DNA from: Demequinaceae bacterium UBA4004
GTDB lineage: Bacteria; Actinomycetota; Actinomycetes; Actinomycetales; Demequinaceae
Length of the DNA stretch: 30,194 bases
NCBI GenBank assembly: GCA_002384765.1
Contig: DGBM01000087.1
Coordinates: 228 to 30,421, forward strand
Direction of reading: 5' to 3'
In this document: positions 13,116-21,370 of the stretch, one piece after another
Numbering within the stretch: the stretch's first letter is position 1
Layout of the letters: every line of letters begins with the position of its first letter
Notes under the pieces: generated by a model
Told to the model about the DNA's origin: nothing
Databases searched by the model: none
The model's input: the letters and a program-made list of their open reading frames with translations, nothing else
Made by a program: the position numbers and the translations under genes

Positions 13116-16100
13116 TTGTCGAACGCCCTCGCCACGAGATCAGCCTGCTCCTCATGGTGGCGCGAGGCAAGCCCCGACGCCGGCGAGGCGGAAGCTGGCC
13201 GGGAAACCACCGCGATGGTGTCACCGACAACTTGCGGCAGGGTCAGCGACATGTTGGCCCACGCGCCCTGGTTCTGCGGCTCCTCCTGGACCCACATGAG
13301 CTCGGCACCGTCGAACGGTGCCAACGCCTCGTGGATCCGTTCTACGTTCAAGGGATACAGCTGCTCGAAGCGGACGATCGCGGTGGACGTGTCGCCGGAC
13401 TTGTCCCGCTGCGCCAACAGGTCGTAGTACACCTTGCCGGCACACATCAGTACGCGTGTGACATGGGAGCCGTCCACGGCATCGTCCCCGATGACTTCCC
13501 GGAACGTACCCTGAGTGAAATCCGCGACGTCGCTCGCGGCGGCCTTGAGGCGCAGCATCGACTTGGGGGTGAAGACCACGAGCGGTTTGCGAGGACGGTT
13601 GTAGGCCTGCCGACGCAGCAGATGGAAGTACGACGCAGGGGTGGACGGCATCGCGACCACCATGTTGTCCTCGGCCGCCAACTGCATGAAGCGCTCGACC
13701 CGGGCGGACGAGTGGTCCGGTCCCTGGCCCTCGAAGCCGTGGGGCAGAAGCATCACCACGGACGACGACTGTCCCCACTTCTGCTCGGCCGACGAGATGA
13801 ATTCGTCGATGATGGTCTGGGCGCCGTTGACGAAGTCGCCGAACTGCGCCTCCCACAGCACCAGGGCGTCGGGCCGCTCCACCGAGTACCCGTATTCGAA
13901 GCCAAGACTGCCGTACTCGCTGAGGTGGGAGTCGTAGATGTTGAGGCGCGCCTGGTCGGAGGCGAGGTACATCAGCGGCGTCCATTCGGAACCCGTCGAG
14001 CGGTCGTGGAGCACCGCGTGGCGCTGTACAAACGTGCCGCGCCGTGAGTCTTGGCCAGCCATCCGCACCGGTACGCCCTCTTGGAGTAGCGAACCGAACG
14101 CGAGCAGTTCGCCGTATCCCCAGTCGATGCCGCCCTCGCGGCTCATGGCGTCGCGCCGCTCCAGCAGCTTCGCAAGTTTGGGGTGGACCGAGAAGCCCTG
14201 GGGTGGGCGCATGTGCGCGCGACCGATGCGTTCGATCTGTTGCGGCGACACCGACGTCTGCCAGCCGACCATCACGCCGGCATCCGAGGATTGCGATGAC
14301 GGCAACTCCAGCCCGGCAATGGTTTCGGCGTGGGAACCCGCGAACCCCTCGCGAGTCTCGAGGAACACCCGCTCCAGCTGCGCGAGGTAGTCCTGCGACA
14401 TCTGCTCCGCTTCCTCATCCGTGATGTCGCCGCGCCTGATCAGGGCCTCCGTGTAGAGGTGGCGCACGGAGCGCTTGGTCTCGATCAGGTCGTACATGCG
14501 CGGCTGCGTCATGGAGGGATCGTCACCCTCGTTGTGACCTCGGCGGCGGTAACACACCATGTCCACGATCACGTCACGCCCAAAGGCCTCGCGGTACTCG
14601 AAGGCCCGTCGCGCGGCGCGCACACACGCCTCGGGGTCGTCGCCGTTGACGTGGAAGATGGGGATCTGGAAGCCCTTGGCGATGTCGGTGCAGTAGCGCG
14701 TCGACCGGCTGTCCTGCGGGCCGGTGGTGAATCCCACCTGGTTGTTGATGATGACGTGCACGGTGCCGCCGGTCTTGTATCCGCGCAGCTGCGCCATGTT
14801 CAGCGTCTCTTGGACGATGCCCTGGCCGGCGAAGGCGGCATCGCCGTGGACGAGCACCGGCAGGATCGGATAGCCGTCTGTGGCGGGGTCCGCACCCAGC
14901 GCATCGAGTTTGGCGCGCACGATTCCCTCGAGCACGGGATTGACCGCCTCAAGGTGGGAGGGGTTGGCGGCCAAGTACACGTTGGTGGTCTCGCCGGTGT
15001 CGGCCGTGAAGACGCCCTCGGTGCCCAGGTGGTACTTGACGTCTCCCGAGCCTTGCACCGAACCTGGCACCGCCGTGCCATCGAACTCGGAGAAGATCTG
15101 GCTGTACGACTTGCCCGCAAGGTTGGCAAGCACGTTGAGGCGGCCGCGGTGGGCGATGCCAACGCACACCTCGTGGATGCCGGCACGTGCGGCTGACGAC
15201 AGGATCGCGTCCATGAGGGGGATGAGGGATTCGCCGCCCTCGAGCGAGAAGCGCTTTTGGCCCACGTACTTGGTCTGCAGAAATGCCTCGAACGCCTCGG
15301 CGGCATTGAGGCGGCCCAGGATGCGTAGGTGCTCCTCGCGGCTCGGCTTGGTGTAGCCATGCTCGAGACGCTCCTGGAACCACGCCCGTTGCGCGCGGTC
15401 AGCGATGTGCATGTACTCCACACCCACCGTGCGGCAATACGCGTCGCGCAATCGACCCAGCACCTCGCGCATCTTCCACCGCTGTTTGCCGGCGAAGCCT
15501 CCGGTCGAATACTCCCGGTCCAGGTCCCACAGGGTGAGGCCATGTGTCTGCACGTCCAGGTCCGGGTGGCGGCGTGGGCGGGAACTGAGCGGGTCGACGT
15601 CGGCCATCAGGTGGCCGCGTGAACGGTAGGCGTGGATCAGCTCGGCGATACGCGCGGGCTTGGCGAGTTCCGCATCCTCGTCGGTGTCCACGTCGGCCAC
15701 CCAGCGCACCGGCTCATACGGCACGCGCAGCGCCACGAATACGCGGTCGTAAAAGCCATCCAACCCGAGCAGCTTCTTGTGGACCAGGCCCAAGAACTCA
15801 CCCGACTGCGCGCCCTGGATGACGCGGTGATCGTACGTCGAGGTCAGCGTGAGTACCTTGGAGACGCCGAGACGTGCGATCGTCTCGAACGAGGCGCCTT
15901 GGTATTCCGCGGGATAGTCCATCGCACCCACGCCGATGATGGCGCCCTGGCCCTGCATCAGTCGCGGCACAGAGTGGACCGTGCCGATGGTGCCGGGATT
16001 GGTCAGGCTGATGGTGGTGCCCTGGAAGTCGCTCGCCTGCAACGTGCCCGCGCGAGTGTGGCGCACCAGGTTCTCGTACGTCTCCCAGAACTGAGCGAAG

Positions 16101-16978
16101 TCCATGTCGTCCGCGGCCTTGATGTTGGGCACCAGCAGTTGGCGCTGACCGTCCGGCTTGGTCATGTCGATCGCGAGACCGAGGTTGACGCCGCTCGGTG
16201 TGGCGACGGCGGGCTTGCCGTCCTGCGTGGTGTAGCAGACGTTCATTGCCGGGTACTCGGCGAGCGCCTCGACGATCGCGTAGCCAATTAAGTGAGTGAA
16301 GCTCACCTTGCCGCCACGTGTGCGCGCCAAGTGGTTGTTCATCACCACCCGGTTGTCCATCAGCAGCTTCGCGGGGATGGTTCGCACGCTGGTCGCGGTG
16401 GGCACCTCAAGCGAGGACTCCATGTTGCTGACCACGCGAGCGGCCGTACCGCGCAGCCGCTCGACGCCTTGATGGACGTCGGTGTGCAGCAGGGCGGGAT
16501 GTTCCGGGCGCTGCAGGTATGCGGCGCTCGGCGCCACCGCGGTGGCGATCGGCTGAGTGGGCAGAAGTTCGTGTTGGACGTCGGCGACCGGCACGGGGTC
16601 GGAGCCCGACTGCGCGGCATCAGTGGGCGCGACGGACTCTGCCACGGGAACCGGCGCGGGCGTACTCGGCTTCTCAGGCGCCGACGCGTGGGCTGGCGGC
16701 GGAGGTGGAGGCGGAGGCGTCTGTGACGACGGAGGCGGAGGTGGAGGCGGAGGCGTCTGTGACGACGGAGGCGGAGGCGGGGAGGGCACGGTCGGGGTGG
16801 ACGGGGCAACGACGGCGTGCCCCGCGGCATCGGCGCTGCGGGAGCCGCCAAGGACGAGGGACGCGACGGAGGGGGCACCGTCGGCGCGCGCCACAACTTG
16901 GCGTTCACTCGACCGGGAATTGCTGGGGGACACCGGGCCGCTCACTTTCTGACTTCGTCCGTTGAAATCAGGGATCAT
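13112..16978 (-). CDS. kgd: Multifunctional 2-oxoglutarate decarboxylase/dehydrogenase E1 with fused E2 domain
   Basis: This 1288-residue TCA-cycle enzyme fuses an E2-type acyltransferase domain to a thiamine-diphosphate E1 domain, as in Kgd of Mycobacterium and OdhA of Corynebacterium. The E2 domain spans about 195-430 (RTIPAKLLMDNRVVMNNHL; active-site region STYDHRVIQGAQSGEF). The E1 domain holds VGIAHRGRLNVLANLAGKSY, HGDAAFAGQGIVQETLNMAQ and HVIINNQVGFTT. It ends with a transketolase-like region (LPHGFEGQGPDHSSARVERF). Residues 1-160 are low complexity with two PPPPPPPPSSQT-type repeats. The usual N-terminal motif of OdhA/Kgd (GxNxWLVxEMY) is absent, in this frame and upstream. The ATG at 16978 has no Shine-Dalgarno; a GTG 12 codons later is possible. 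TAGGGT lies 12 bases upstream. Confidence 0.94.
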   Translation of the reverse strand: MIPDFNGRSQKVSGPVSPSNSRSSERQVVARADGAPSVASLVLGGSRSADAAGHAVVAPSTPTVPSPPPPPSSQTPPPPPPPPSSQTPPPPPPPPAHASAPEKPSTPAPVPVAESVAPTDAAQSGSDPVPVADVQHELLPTQPIATAVAPSAAYLQRPEHPALLHTDVHQGVERLRGTAARVVSNMESSLEVPTATSVRTIPAKLLMDNRVVMNNHLARTRGGKVSFTHLIGYAIVEALAEYPAMNVCYTTQDGKPAVATPSGVNLGLAIDMTKPDGQRQLLVPNIKAADDMDFAQFWETYENLVRHTRAGTLQASDFQGTTISLTNPGTIGTVHSVPRLMQGQGAIIGVGAMDYPAEYQGASFETIARLGVSKVLTLTSTYDHRVIQGAQSGEFLGLVHKKLLGLDGFYDRVFVALRVPYEPVRWVADVDTDEDAELAKPARIAELIHAYRSRGHLMADVDPLSSRPRRHPDLDVQTHGLTLWDLDREYSTGGFAGKQRWKMREVLGRLRDAYCRTVGVEYMHIADRAQRAWFQERLEHGYTKPSREEHLRILGRLNAAEAFEAFLQTKYVGQKRFSLEGGESLIPLMDAILSSAARAGIHEVCVGIAHRGRLNVLANLAGKSYSQIFSEFDGTAVPGSVQGSGDVKYHLGTEGVFTADTGETTNVYLAANPSHLEAVNPVLEGIVRAKLDALGADPATDGYPILPVLVHGDAAFAGQGIVQETLNMAQLRGYKTGGTVHVIINNQVGFTTGPQDSRSTRYCTDIAKGFQIPIFHVNGDDPEACVRAARRAFEYREAFGRDVIVDMVCYRRRGHNEGDDPSMTQPRMYDLIETKRSVRHLYTEALIRRGDITDEEAEQMSQDYLAQLERVFLETREGFAGSHAETIAGLELPSSQSSDAGVMVGWQTSVSPQQIERIGRAHMRPPQGFSVHPKLAKLLERRDAMSREGGIDWGYGELLAFGSLLQEGVPVRMAGQDSRRGTFVQRHAVLHDRSTGSEWTPLMYLASDQARLNIYDSHLSEYGSLGFEYGYSVERPDALVLWEAQFGDFVNGAQTIIDEFISSAEQKWGQSSSVVMLLPHGFEGQGPDHSSARVERFMQLAAEDNMVVAMPSTPASYFHLLRRQAYNRPRKPLVVFTPKSMLRLKAAASDVADFTQGTFREVIGDDAVDGSHVTRVLMCAGKVYYDLLAQRDKSGDTSTAIVRFEQLYPLNVERIHEALAPFDGAELMWVQEEPQNQGAWANMSLTLPQVVGDTIAVVSRPASASPASGLASRHHEEQADLVARAFDK
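16695..16766. repeat. 36-bp tandem repeat (two copies) encoding poly-Pro/SSQT
   Basis: Two adjacent 36-base units, differing at one base, occupy 16695-16730 and 16731-16766, and a partial third follows. Each unit holds four GG-rich hexamers plus GTCTGTGACGAC. They encode runs of eight prolines separated by SSQT in the linker of kgd. The G-rich plus strand is the template strand for kgd. Confidence 0.9.
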
Positions 16979-17153
16979 TCGACATCATCAACCCTAGACG
17001 ACCGCGCAAGCCGCATCGTCGCTGACTTTTGGCAAATCGTTATGCACGGAGCCCATCCCCGCTACCCACGTTACGGGCTCGGGGCCCCGCACCCCTGCCA
17101 TGGGTGCTCGGCTATGCTTGTTCGACTATGGAGGGCGAAAGGCGCACCTACTC
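16979..17153. promoter_or_regulatory. Divergent promoter region between kgd and the CNNM gene
   Basis: A minus-strand TAGGGT (16991-16996) lies 12 bases before the kgd ATG, and a plus-strand TATGCT (17113-17118) lies about 36 bases before the CNNM GTG. GAGCCC and GGGCTC form a spaced inverted repeat near 17050-17080. No clear -35 or known operator is recognised. Confidence 0.4.
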
Positions 17154-18452
17154 GTGACAGCGTGGCTAATGGTGGCGCTCGGCGTGGGCCTCACCATCGG
17201 GACGGCCCTGTTTGTGGCGGCCGAATTCTCCTTTGTTGCCCTCGATCCCTCACAGATCGACGGCGACGCTCAGGGCGCGCGTCGCGTCCGGCGCGCGCTA
17301 CGTTCGCTCTCCACCCAACTCTCGGGTGCGCAAGTGGGCATCACCTTGACCACGGTGCTCCTTGGCTATACCGCCCAACCCGCGCTCGCCCAGCTTCTCG
17401 AAGTGCCGATGGCGGCCACGCCGTGGGTGCGTGCCGCATCGGCCACCGTCGCGGCGGTGGTGGCACTCATCGTCGTCAACCTGTTTTCCATGATCGTGGG
17501 CGAGCTGGTGCCAAAGAACGCCGCAATCGCGCGCCCGCTACCCACCGCCACCGCCGTCGCCCCCTTCATGCTCGCCTTCACGCTGGTGTTGCGACCACTC
17601 ATCGTCACGCTCAACGGCGCCGCGAACACGGTGGTGAGGGCGCTCGGAATGGAACCTCAAGAGGAGCTCGCCGGCGGGCGTTCGCGCCAGGAGCTTGCCG
17701 CTCTCGTGAGGCGCTCGGCGGAGGTCGGCACCCTCGCGCCCTCCACAGCACTGCTGCTGACCAACACTCTCGACTTGGATGACCTCGCCGCGGACGACGT
17801 CATGACGGACCGGACGCGGCTGCACACCGTGCCCCTCACCGCCACGGCGGCCGATGTCCTGGCGCTGGCCCGCGGGACCGGCCACTCCCGCTTTCCCGTG
17901 ATTCGAGACGGCCTGGACGATGTGGCGGGCCTGGTGCATGTGCGCCAAGCGATCGCGGTCCCCGCGCACGAACGGGACAGCACCGTGGTGAGCGACCTGA
18001 TGGTGGAGGCACCGCGAGTGCCGGAGACGATGGCGCTGCGTCCGCTGCTCGGCGAGCTCAAGGACTTGGGGCTGCAATGCGCCCTCGTGATCGACGAGTA
18101 CGGAGGCACGGCCGGATTCGTGACGCTCGAAGACGTGGTCGAGGAGCTCGTGGGAGACGTGGCCGACGAACACGACTCGCGTCGTTCTCAAGTGTTCCGG
18201 GCGGCAGGCGGCGCCTGGGTGCTGCCGGCCGTGCTGAGACCCGACGAGGTGGGGGAACTCACCGGTATCACTATGCCGACCTCCCACGTCTATGAGACCG
18301 TCGGCGGACTGGTGATGGCGACCCTTGGGCGCCTGCCAGGGGTGGGGGACTATGTCGAGGTCGGCAACGTGCTCATCACCGTGGAACGCATGGACGGCAG
18401 GCGGATCGACCGGGTAAGGGCACTCGTGATTCCTGGCACGGAGGACTCATGA
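17154..18452 (+). CDS. CNNM/CorC-family membrane protein with CBS pair
   Basis: This 432-residue protein belongs to the HlyC/CorC (CNNM) family, linked to Mg/Co export and related transport. The N-terminal DUF21 membrane domain starts WLMVALGVGLTIGTALFVAA and EFSFVALDPS. The family motif VGELVPKNAAIA is present near residue 120. A cytoplasmic CBS pair follows (DDVMTDRTRLHTVPLTATAA; then CALVIDEYGGTAGFVTLEDV, VEELVGDVADEHD). A CorC_HlyC C-terminal domain closes the protein (YETVGGLVMATLGRLPGVGD). The GTG at 17154 is chosen for a normal N-terminus; ATG at 17169 is an alternative. The only GGAGG is 20 bases away, so initiation is not well explained. It overlaps the paralogue downstream by ATGA, forming an operon. 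Confidence 0.9.
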   Translation: MTAWLMVALGVGLTIGTALFVAAEFSFVALDPSQIDGDAQGARRVRRALRSLSTQLSGAQVGITLTTVLLGYTAQPALAQLLEVPMAATPWVRAASATVAAVVALIVVNLFSMIVGELVPKNAAIARPLPTATAVAPFMLAFTLVLRPLIVTLNGAANTVVRALGMEPQEELAGGRSRQELAALVRRSAEVGTLAPSTALLLTNTLDLDDLAADDVMTDRTRLHTVPLTATAADVLALARGTGHSRFPVIRDGLDDVAGLVHVRQAIAVPAHERDSTVVSDLMVEAPRVPETMALRPLLGELKDLGLQCALVIDEYGGTAGFVTLEDVVEELVGDVADEHDSRRSQVFRAAGGAWVLPAVLRPDEVGELTGITMPTSHVYETVGGLVMATLGRLPGVGDYVEVGNVLITVERMDGRRIDRVRALVIPGTEDS

Positions 18453-19486
18453 GTGTGGGACTGGGGTTCGCCGTCGTCGGCCTCCTGCTGGCCAACGCGT
18501 TCTTTGTGGGCGCGGAGTTCGCCATCATCTCCGCGCGGCGCAGCTCGATCGAGCCGCGCGCGCAGCAGGGGTCGCGCGCCGCCGCCACCGTGCTGTGGGC
18601 CATGGAGAATGTGTCGCTGATGCTCGCGACCGCCCAATTTGGCATCACCATCTGCTCGGTATCCCTGGGCGTGGTCGCCGAGCCGGCGATTGCTCATGGG
18701 ATTGAGGGCCTGCTGCACGGCGTCATGAGCGAGACCGCCGCCCACGCGGTGGCGATAGCCATCGCACTGTTCATCATTGTGGGGCTCCATGTGGTGGTTG
18801 GCGAGATGATTCCGAAGAACGCCGCCGTCTCCAGCCCGGACCGTGCGGCGCTGGTGTTTGGGCCGCCCCTGGTGTGGATTGCGCGCTTCTCACGGCCGCT
18901 CATCGCCAGCCTCAACGCGGTCGCCAACGCCCTGCTGCGCATGTTCCGCATCGAACCCCGCGACGAGGTGACGTCCGCGTTCACGGCCGACGAGGTGCAT
19001 CTGATTGTCTCGCGCTCAAGCGAAGAGGGCACGCTCACCGACGCGGAGGGTCTGCTCAAGGGAGCCATCGAGTTCTCCGACCACACGGCTAGGGACGTGA
19101 TGATCCCTCTCGACGACGTCGTGTGCGTCACGAGGGGTGCCTCGGCGGAGGATCTGGAGCAGCTCGCGGTGTCGACAAGCTTCTCGCGCTTCCCGGTCCG
19201 TGACGCCGACGCGCAGGTGGTCGGATACTTCCACATCAAGGATGCGCTGCAGGTGCGTCCGGGTGAGCGTGAGGAGCCGCTGGCCGACTGGCGCGTGCGC
19301 GACATCGCGTCTGTGCGACCGGATGCCCAGGTGGAGGCCGTGATGGCCCTCATGAGATCCTCTGGGGCACACGTCGCTCTTGTCGACGACGGCGACAGCC
19401 CAGAAGGCGTCGTCTTCTTAGAAGACATCATCGAAGAGTTGGTGGGCGAAGTGCGTGACATGATCTCCCGCTCACAGTCCACCTAG
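18449..19486 (+). CDS. CNNM/CorC-family membrane protein, short form
   Basis: This 345-residue paralogue of the upstream gene has the DUF21 domain (FAVVGLLLANAFFVGAEFAI, with VVGEMIPKNAAVSSPDRAAL) and a CBS pair (ARDVMIPLDDVVCV; SRFPVRDADAQVVGYFHIKD; HVALVDDGDSPEGVVFLEDI). It stops right after the second CBS at IEELVGEVRDM, so it lacks the CorC_HlyC domain of its partner. GGAGG 4 bases before the overlapping ATG gives a good ribosome site. Such long/short pairs are common in Actinobacteria, and the two may form a heteromer; this is an inference. No transport substrate can be deduced. The region after the stop leads into the VanY promoter. Confidence 0.9.
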   Translation: MSVGLGFAVVGLLLANAFFVGAEFAIISARRSSIEPRAQQGSRAAATVLWAMENVSLMLATAQFGITICSVSLGVVAEPAIAHGIEGLLHGVMSETAAHAVAIAIALFIIVGLHVVVGEMIPKNAAVSSPDRAALVFGPPLVWIARFSRPLIASLNAVANALLRMFRIEPRDEVTSAFTADEVHLIVSRSSEEGTLTDAEGLLKGAIEFSDHTARDVMIPLDDVVCVTRGASAEDLEQLAVSTSFSRFPVRDADAQVVGYFHIKDALQVRPGEREEPLADWRVRDIASVRPDAQVEAVMALMRSSGAHVALVDDGDSPEGVVFLEDIIEELVGEVRDMISRSQST

Positions 19487-19647
19487 CGCGCCCGGCGTCA
19501 CATCGAAGTCTCAGAGATTGCTCAAGAAGTCTCTCAGTGGTCCCTTCGGCCTGGCCAGAAAGGTCACGAAACGGTTACACTCCTTGGGTGCCGTCTTTCT
19601 TGGGGTGGAAAAGGCGCCGATGAGAGACCACGCGCCGGAGGATATCT
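19487..19647 (+). promoter_or_regulatory. Upstream region of the VanY gene with direct repeat and -10 box
   Basis: GAAGTCTC occurs at 19505 and again at 19526, 21 bases apart (two helical turns). TACACT at 19576-19581 is a good -10 box, giving a leader of about 60 bases. GTCACGAAACGGTTAC precedes and overlaps it and could be a regulator site. I could not match any known riboswitch. Confidence 0.4.
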
Positions 19648-20760
19648 GTGACCACAGGAGATTCAATGCCTGGTCACATGGGCGACCTCGATTCCGGTTC
19701 GCCGGTGTCGCCGCCAGAGACTCCGGGTCACATGAATGACGTTGCCACGGAGGCGATGCCGACGCAGGCCTACCGCCCCATCGCCAAGGCGCCGTCTTCG
19801 CGCGGGTCTACCCAATTTTCGCGACGCATTCGTCGACTCACTGAGACCCACGAGATTCGCATCCGCACCACGCACCGGCGACGCAAGGTGTTGGCGCGCG
19901 GTGGAGTGCTTGCTGGCTTCGGGCTCGCCATGGTCGTGTACCCGATCATGGGAAACGTGGTCGAGTACCACTCGGGCGTCGAGACCGTTCCCGGCGTGGT
20001 GCTGGGTCAGACCCCCACCACCGGCCATGCGCTGCTCGGTGAGGGTCCCTCGCTGGTACCCACCGTCATCGCGTTGCCGTCGATCGCCGATCAAACTCAG
20101 GCGCTCGCGGTCGCGAGCGAGAAGTACAGCACCTCCAACCGGCTCCCCGACTGCAAGATGCCGTCCGCTTTCACCGGAGAGAACGGCCAGTTGAGCACCG
20201 ATCAACTCTGCAAACTGTGGGGTGCGGACAACTACCTTCGCGCCGATGCGGCCCTGGCGCTCGCCGAGTTGAATGCGCAGTTCAAGGCCAAATTCGGGCG
20301 TGACCTGTGCATCCAGCAGGGCTATCGCTCCTACGCGGACCAGGTGCGAATTCGTGCCTTGCGCGGTTACATGGCCGCATCTCCCGGCACGTCGATGCAC
20401 GGTTGGGGACTCGCGATCGACCTGTGCAGCGGTGACGACTCCGGCCCACCCAAGGCGTGGCTCGACGCCAACGCGTCCGCCTTCAGTTTCGAGAACCCCG
20501 CGTGGGCGAAGTACCGGAAGTTTGAGCCGTGGCACTGGGAGTACAAGCCGGGCGTCTCCGCCATCATCAGCTACAACGACACCTACTGGTCAGGCGGCGG
20601 CGGGGCCGACGGTGGAAACACCAGCGCGAGCACATCGACCGCCCCCGCTCAGACCACGGAGCCGGTCGCTCCCGCTCCGGCTCCAGTCGTGACCCCTGCG
20701 CCATCTCCCGTCCCCAGCCCTACCCCTGCTCCGGCCAAGGCGCCAGCTCCCGCCCCGTAG
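19648..20760 (+). CDS. VanY-type D-alanyl-D-alanine carboxypeptidase (M15B)
   Basis: This 370-residue protein trims peptidoglycan stem peptides. Residues 1-80 are a hydrophilic, cytoplasmic, later Arg-rich tail. One membrane helix lies at about 83-103 (VLARGGVLAGFGLAMVVYPI). The outside domain holds the M15B zinc site: SMHGWGLAID with H251 and D258, and EPWHWEY with H296 and catalytic E293. Cys pairs (DCKMP, LCKLW, LCIQQ, DLCSG) may form disulfides. The C-terminal 55 residues are a Pro/Ala/Thr-rich, wall-spanning-type tail. Two starts are possible: GTG 19648 with GGAGG 6 bases upstream, and ATG 19666 with GGAG 5 bases upstream; both have good ribosome sites. Neighbours do not form an obvious operon with it. 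Confidence 0.9.
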   Translation: MTTGDSMPGHMGDLDSGSPVSPPETPGHMNDVATEAMPTQAYRPIAKAPSSRGSTQFSRRIRRLTETHEIRIRTTHRRRKVLARGGVLAGFGLAMVVYPIMGNVVEYHSGVETVPGVVLGQTPTTGHALLGEGPSLVPTVIALPSIADQTQALAVASEKYSTSNRLPDCKMPSAFTGENGQLSTDQLCKLWGADNYLRADAALALAELNAQFKAKFGRDLCIQQGYRSYADQVRIRALRGYMAASPGTSMHGWGLAIDLCSGDDSGPPKAWLDANASAFSFENPAWAKYRKFEPWHWEYKPGVSAIISYNDTYWSGGGGADGGNTSASTSTAPAQTTEPVAPAPAPVVTPAPSPVPSPTPAPAKAPAPAP

Positions 20761-20769
20761 CAGCGGCCG

Positions 20770-21234
20770 CTAGCCCTGCGAGATCGAGCCCACGCCCGAG
20801 ACGTCCTTCGTGACCGTCGGGTCGCCGTAGTAGATGACGTTGCCGGCGCCTGACACCTCCGCGTCGAGTGATTGCCGCAACCGCACGCTCACGGAACCCG
20901 CGCCGGACACGGAGACGGACGGCGACGCTCCGATGATCGAGTAGTCCTGGTCGATCCGCAGCGTGTTGCCGTCGACCTCCGTGGTGACGTGTGCCTGTCA
21001 AGCCGAGTCGGCGGTGACTTCCATCTCGAAGGAGTCTCCCTCGGTGACCAGAAGATCTCCGCTCCCGGCCATAGTGATCTCGGTGAATCCGTCGACATCG
21101 CGGAGCTCGGACGTCGTTTCGCCGCTCAGGTCGTTGCGCAAGAGGACCGGGCCGTCGCCGTTGATGCTGCCCGCGCTGATGGCCAAGGCGGCAGCCGTGA
21201 GCGCAGCGGCGCCGATCGTGTTTCGCAGTCTCAT
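20770..21234 (-). pseudogene. GIN-domain (DUF2807) lipoprotein-like gene interrupted by TGA
   Basis: The ATG at 21234 has AGGAG 6 bases upstream and opens a secreted-type N-terminus (MRLRNTIGAAALTAAALAIS). Where a lipobox Cys would be expected, the sequence reads ISAGSING, with Gly22 in the Cys position. The GIN-type beta repeats follow (GFTEITMAGSGDLLVTEGDS). Codon 79 is TGA (20998-21000). The same frame then continues open for 75 more codons with clear GIN sequence (HVTTEVDGNTLRIDQDYS, SVSVSGAGSVSVRLRQSL, AEVSGAGNVIYYGDPTVTKD, VSGVGSISQG) to TAG at 20770. One nonsense change is therefore enough to explain the break. This is likely a recent pseudogene; stop readthrough or a sequencing error are alternatives. 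The normal role of such proteins is unknown. Confidence 0.85.
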
Positions 21235-21370
21235 GTGTCTCTCCTGGTGGTTGCTGCGCACCACGCTACGACCGGCAGCGATGCCCGGTCATCGCCCTGT
21301 GGGGTGAATGTTGACGGCCGGGTATCGGGGAACACCCTGACGGGGAAACCCCTGGCAGGTGAGGGTTTGC

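Noticed and set aside
13109..14047. Long plus-strand frames opposite kgd
   Set aside because: Antisense to an unmistakable E1 domain; composition is that of shadow frames.
19487..19647. A riboswitch (for example c-di-AMP type) before the VanY gene
   Set aside because: Cell-wall hydrolase genes in Actinobacteria often carry one, but I could not identify the conserved core, and the predicted leader is only about 60 bases.
20763..20772. AGCGGCCGCT palindrome after the VanY gene as a terminator
   Set aside because: It has no loop and no T-run, and overlaps the stop of the GIN gene; it is more likely a chance high-GC palindrome.
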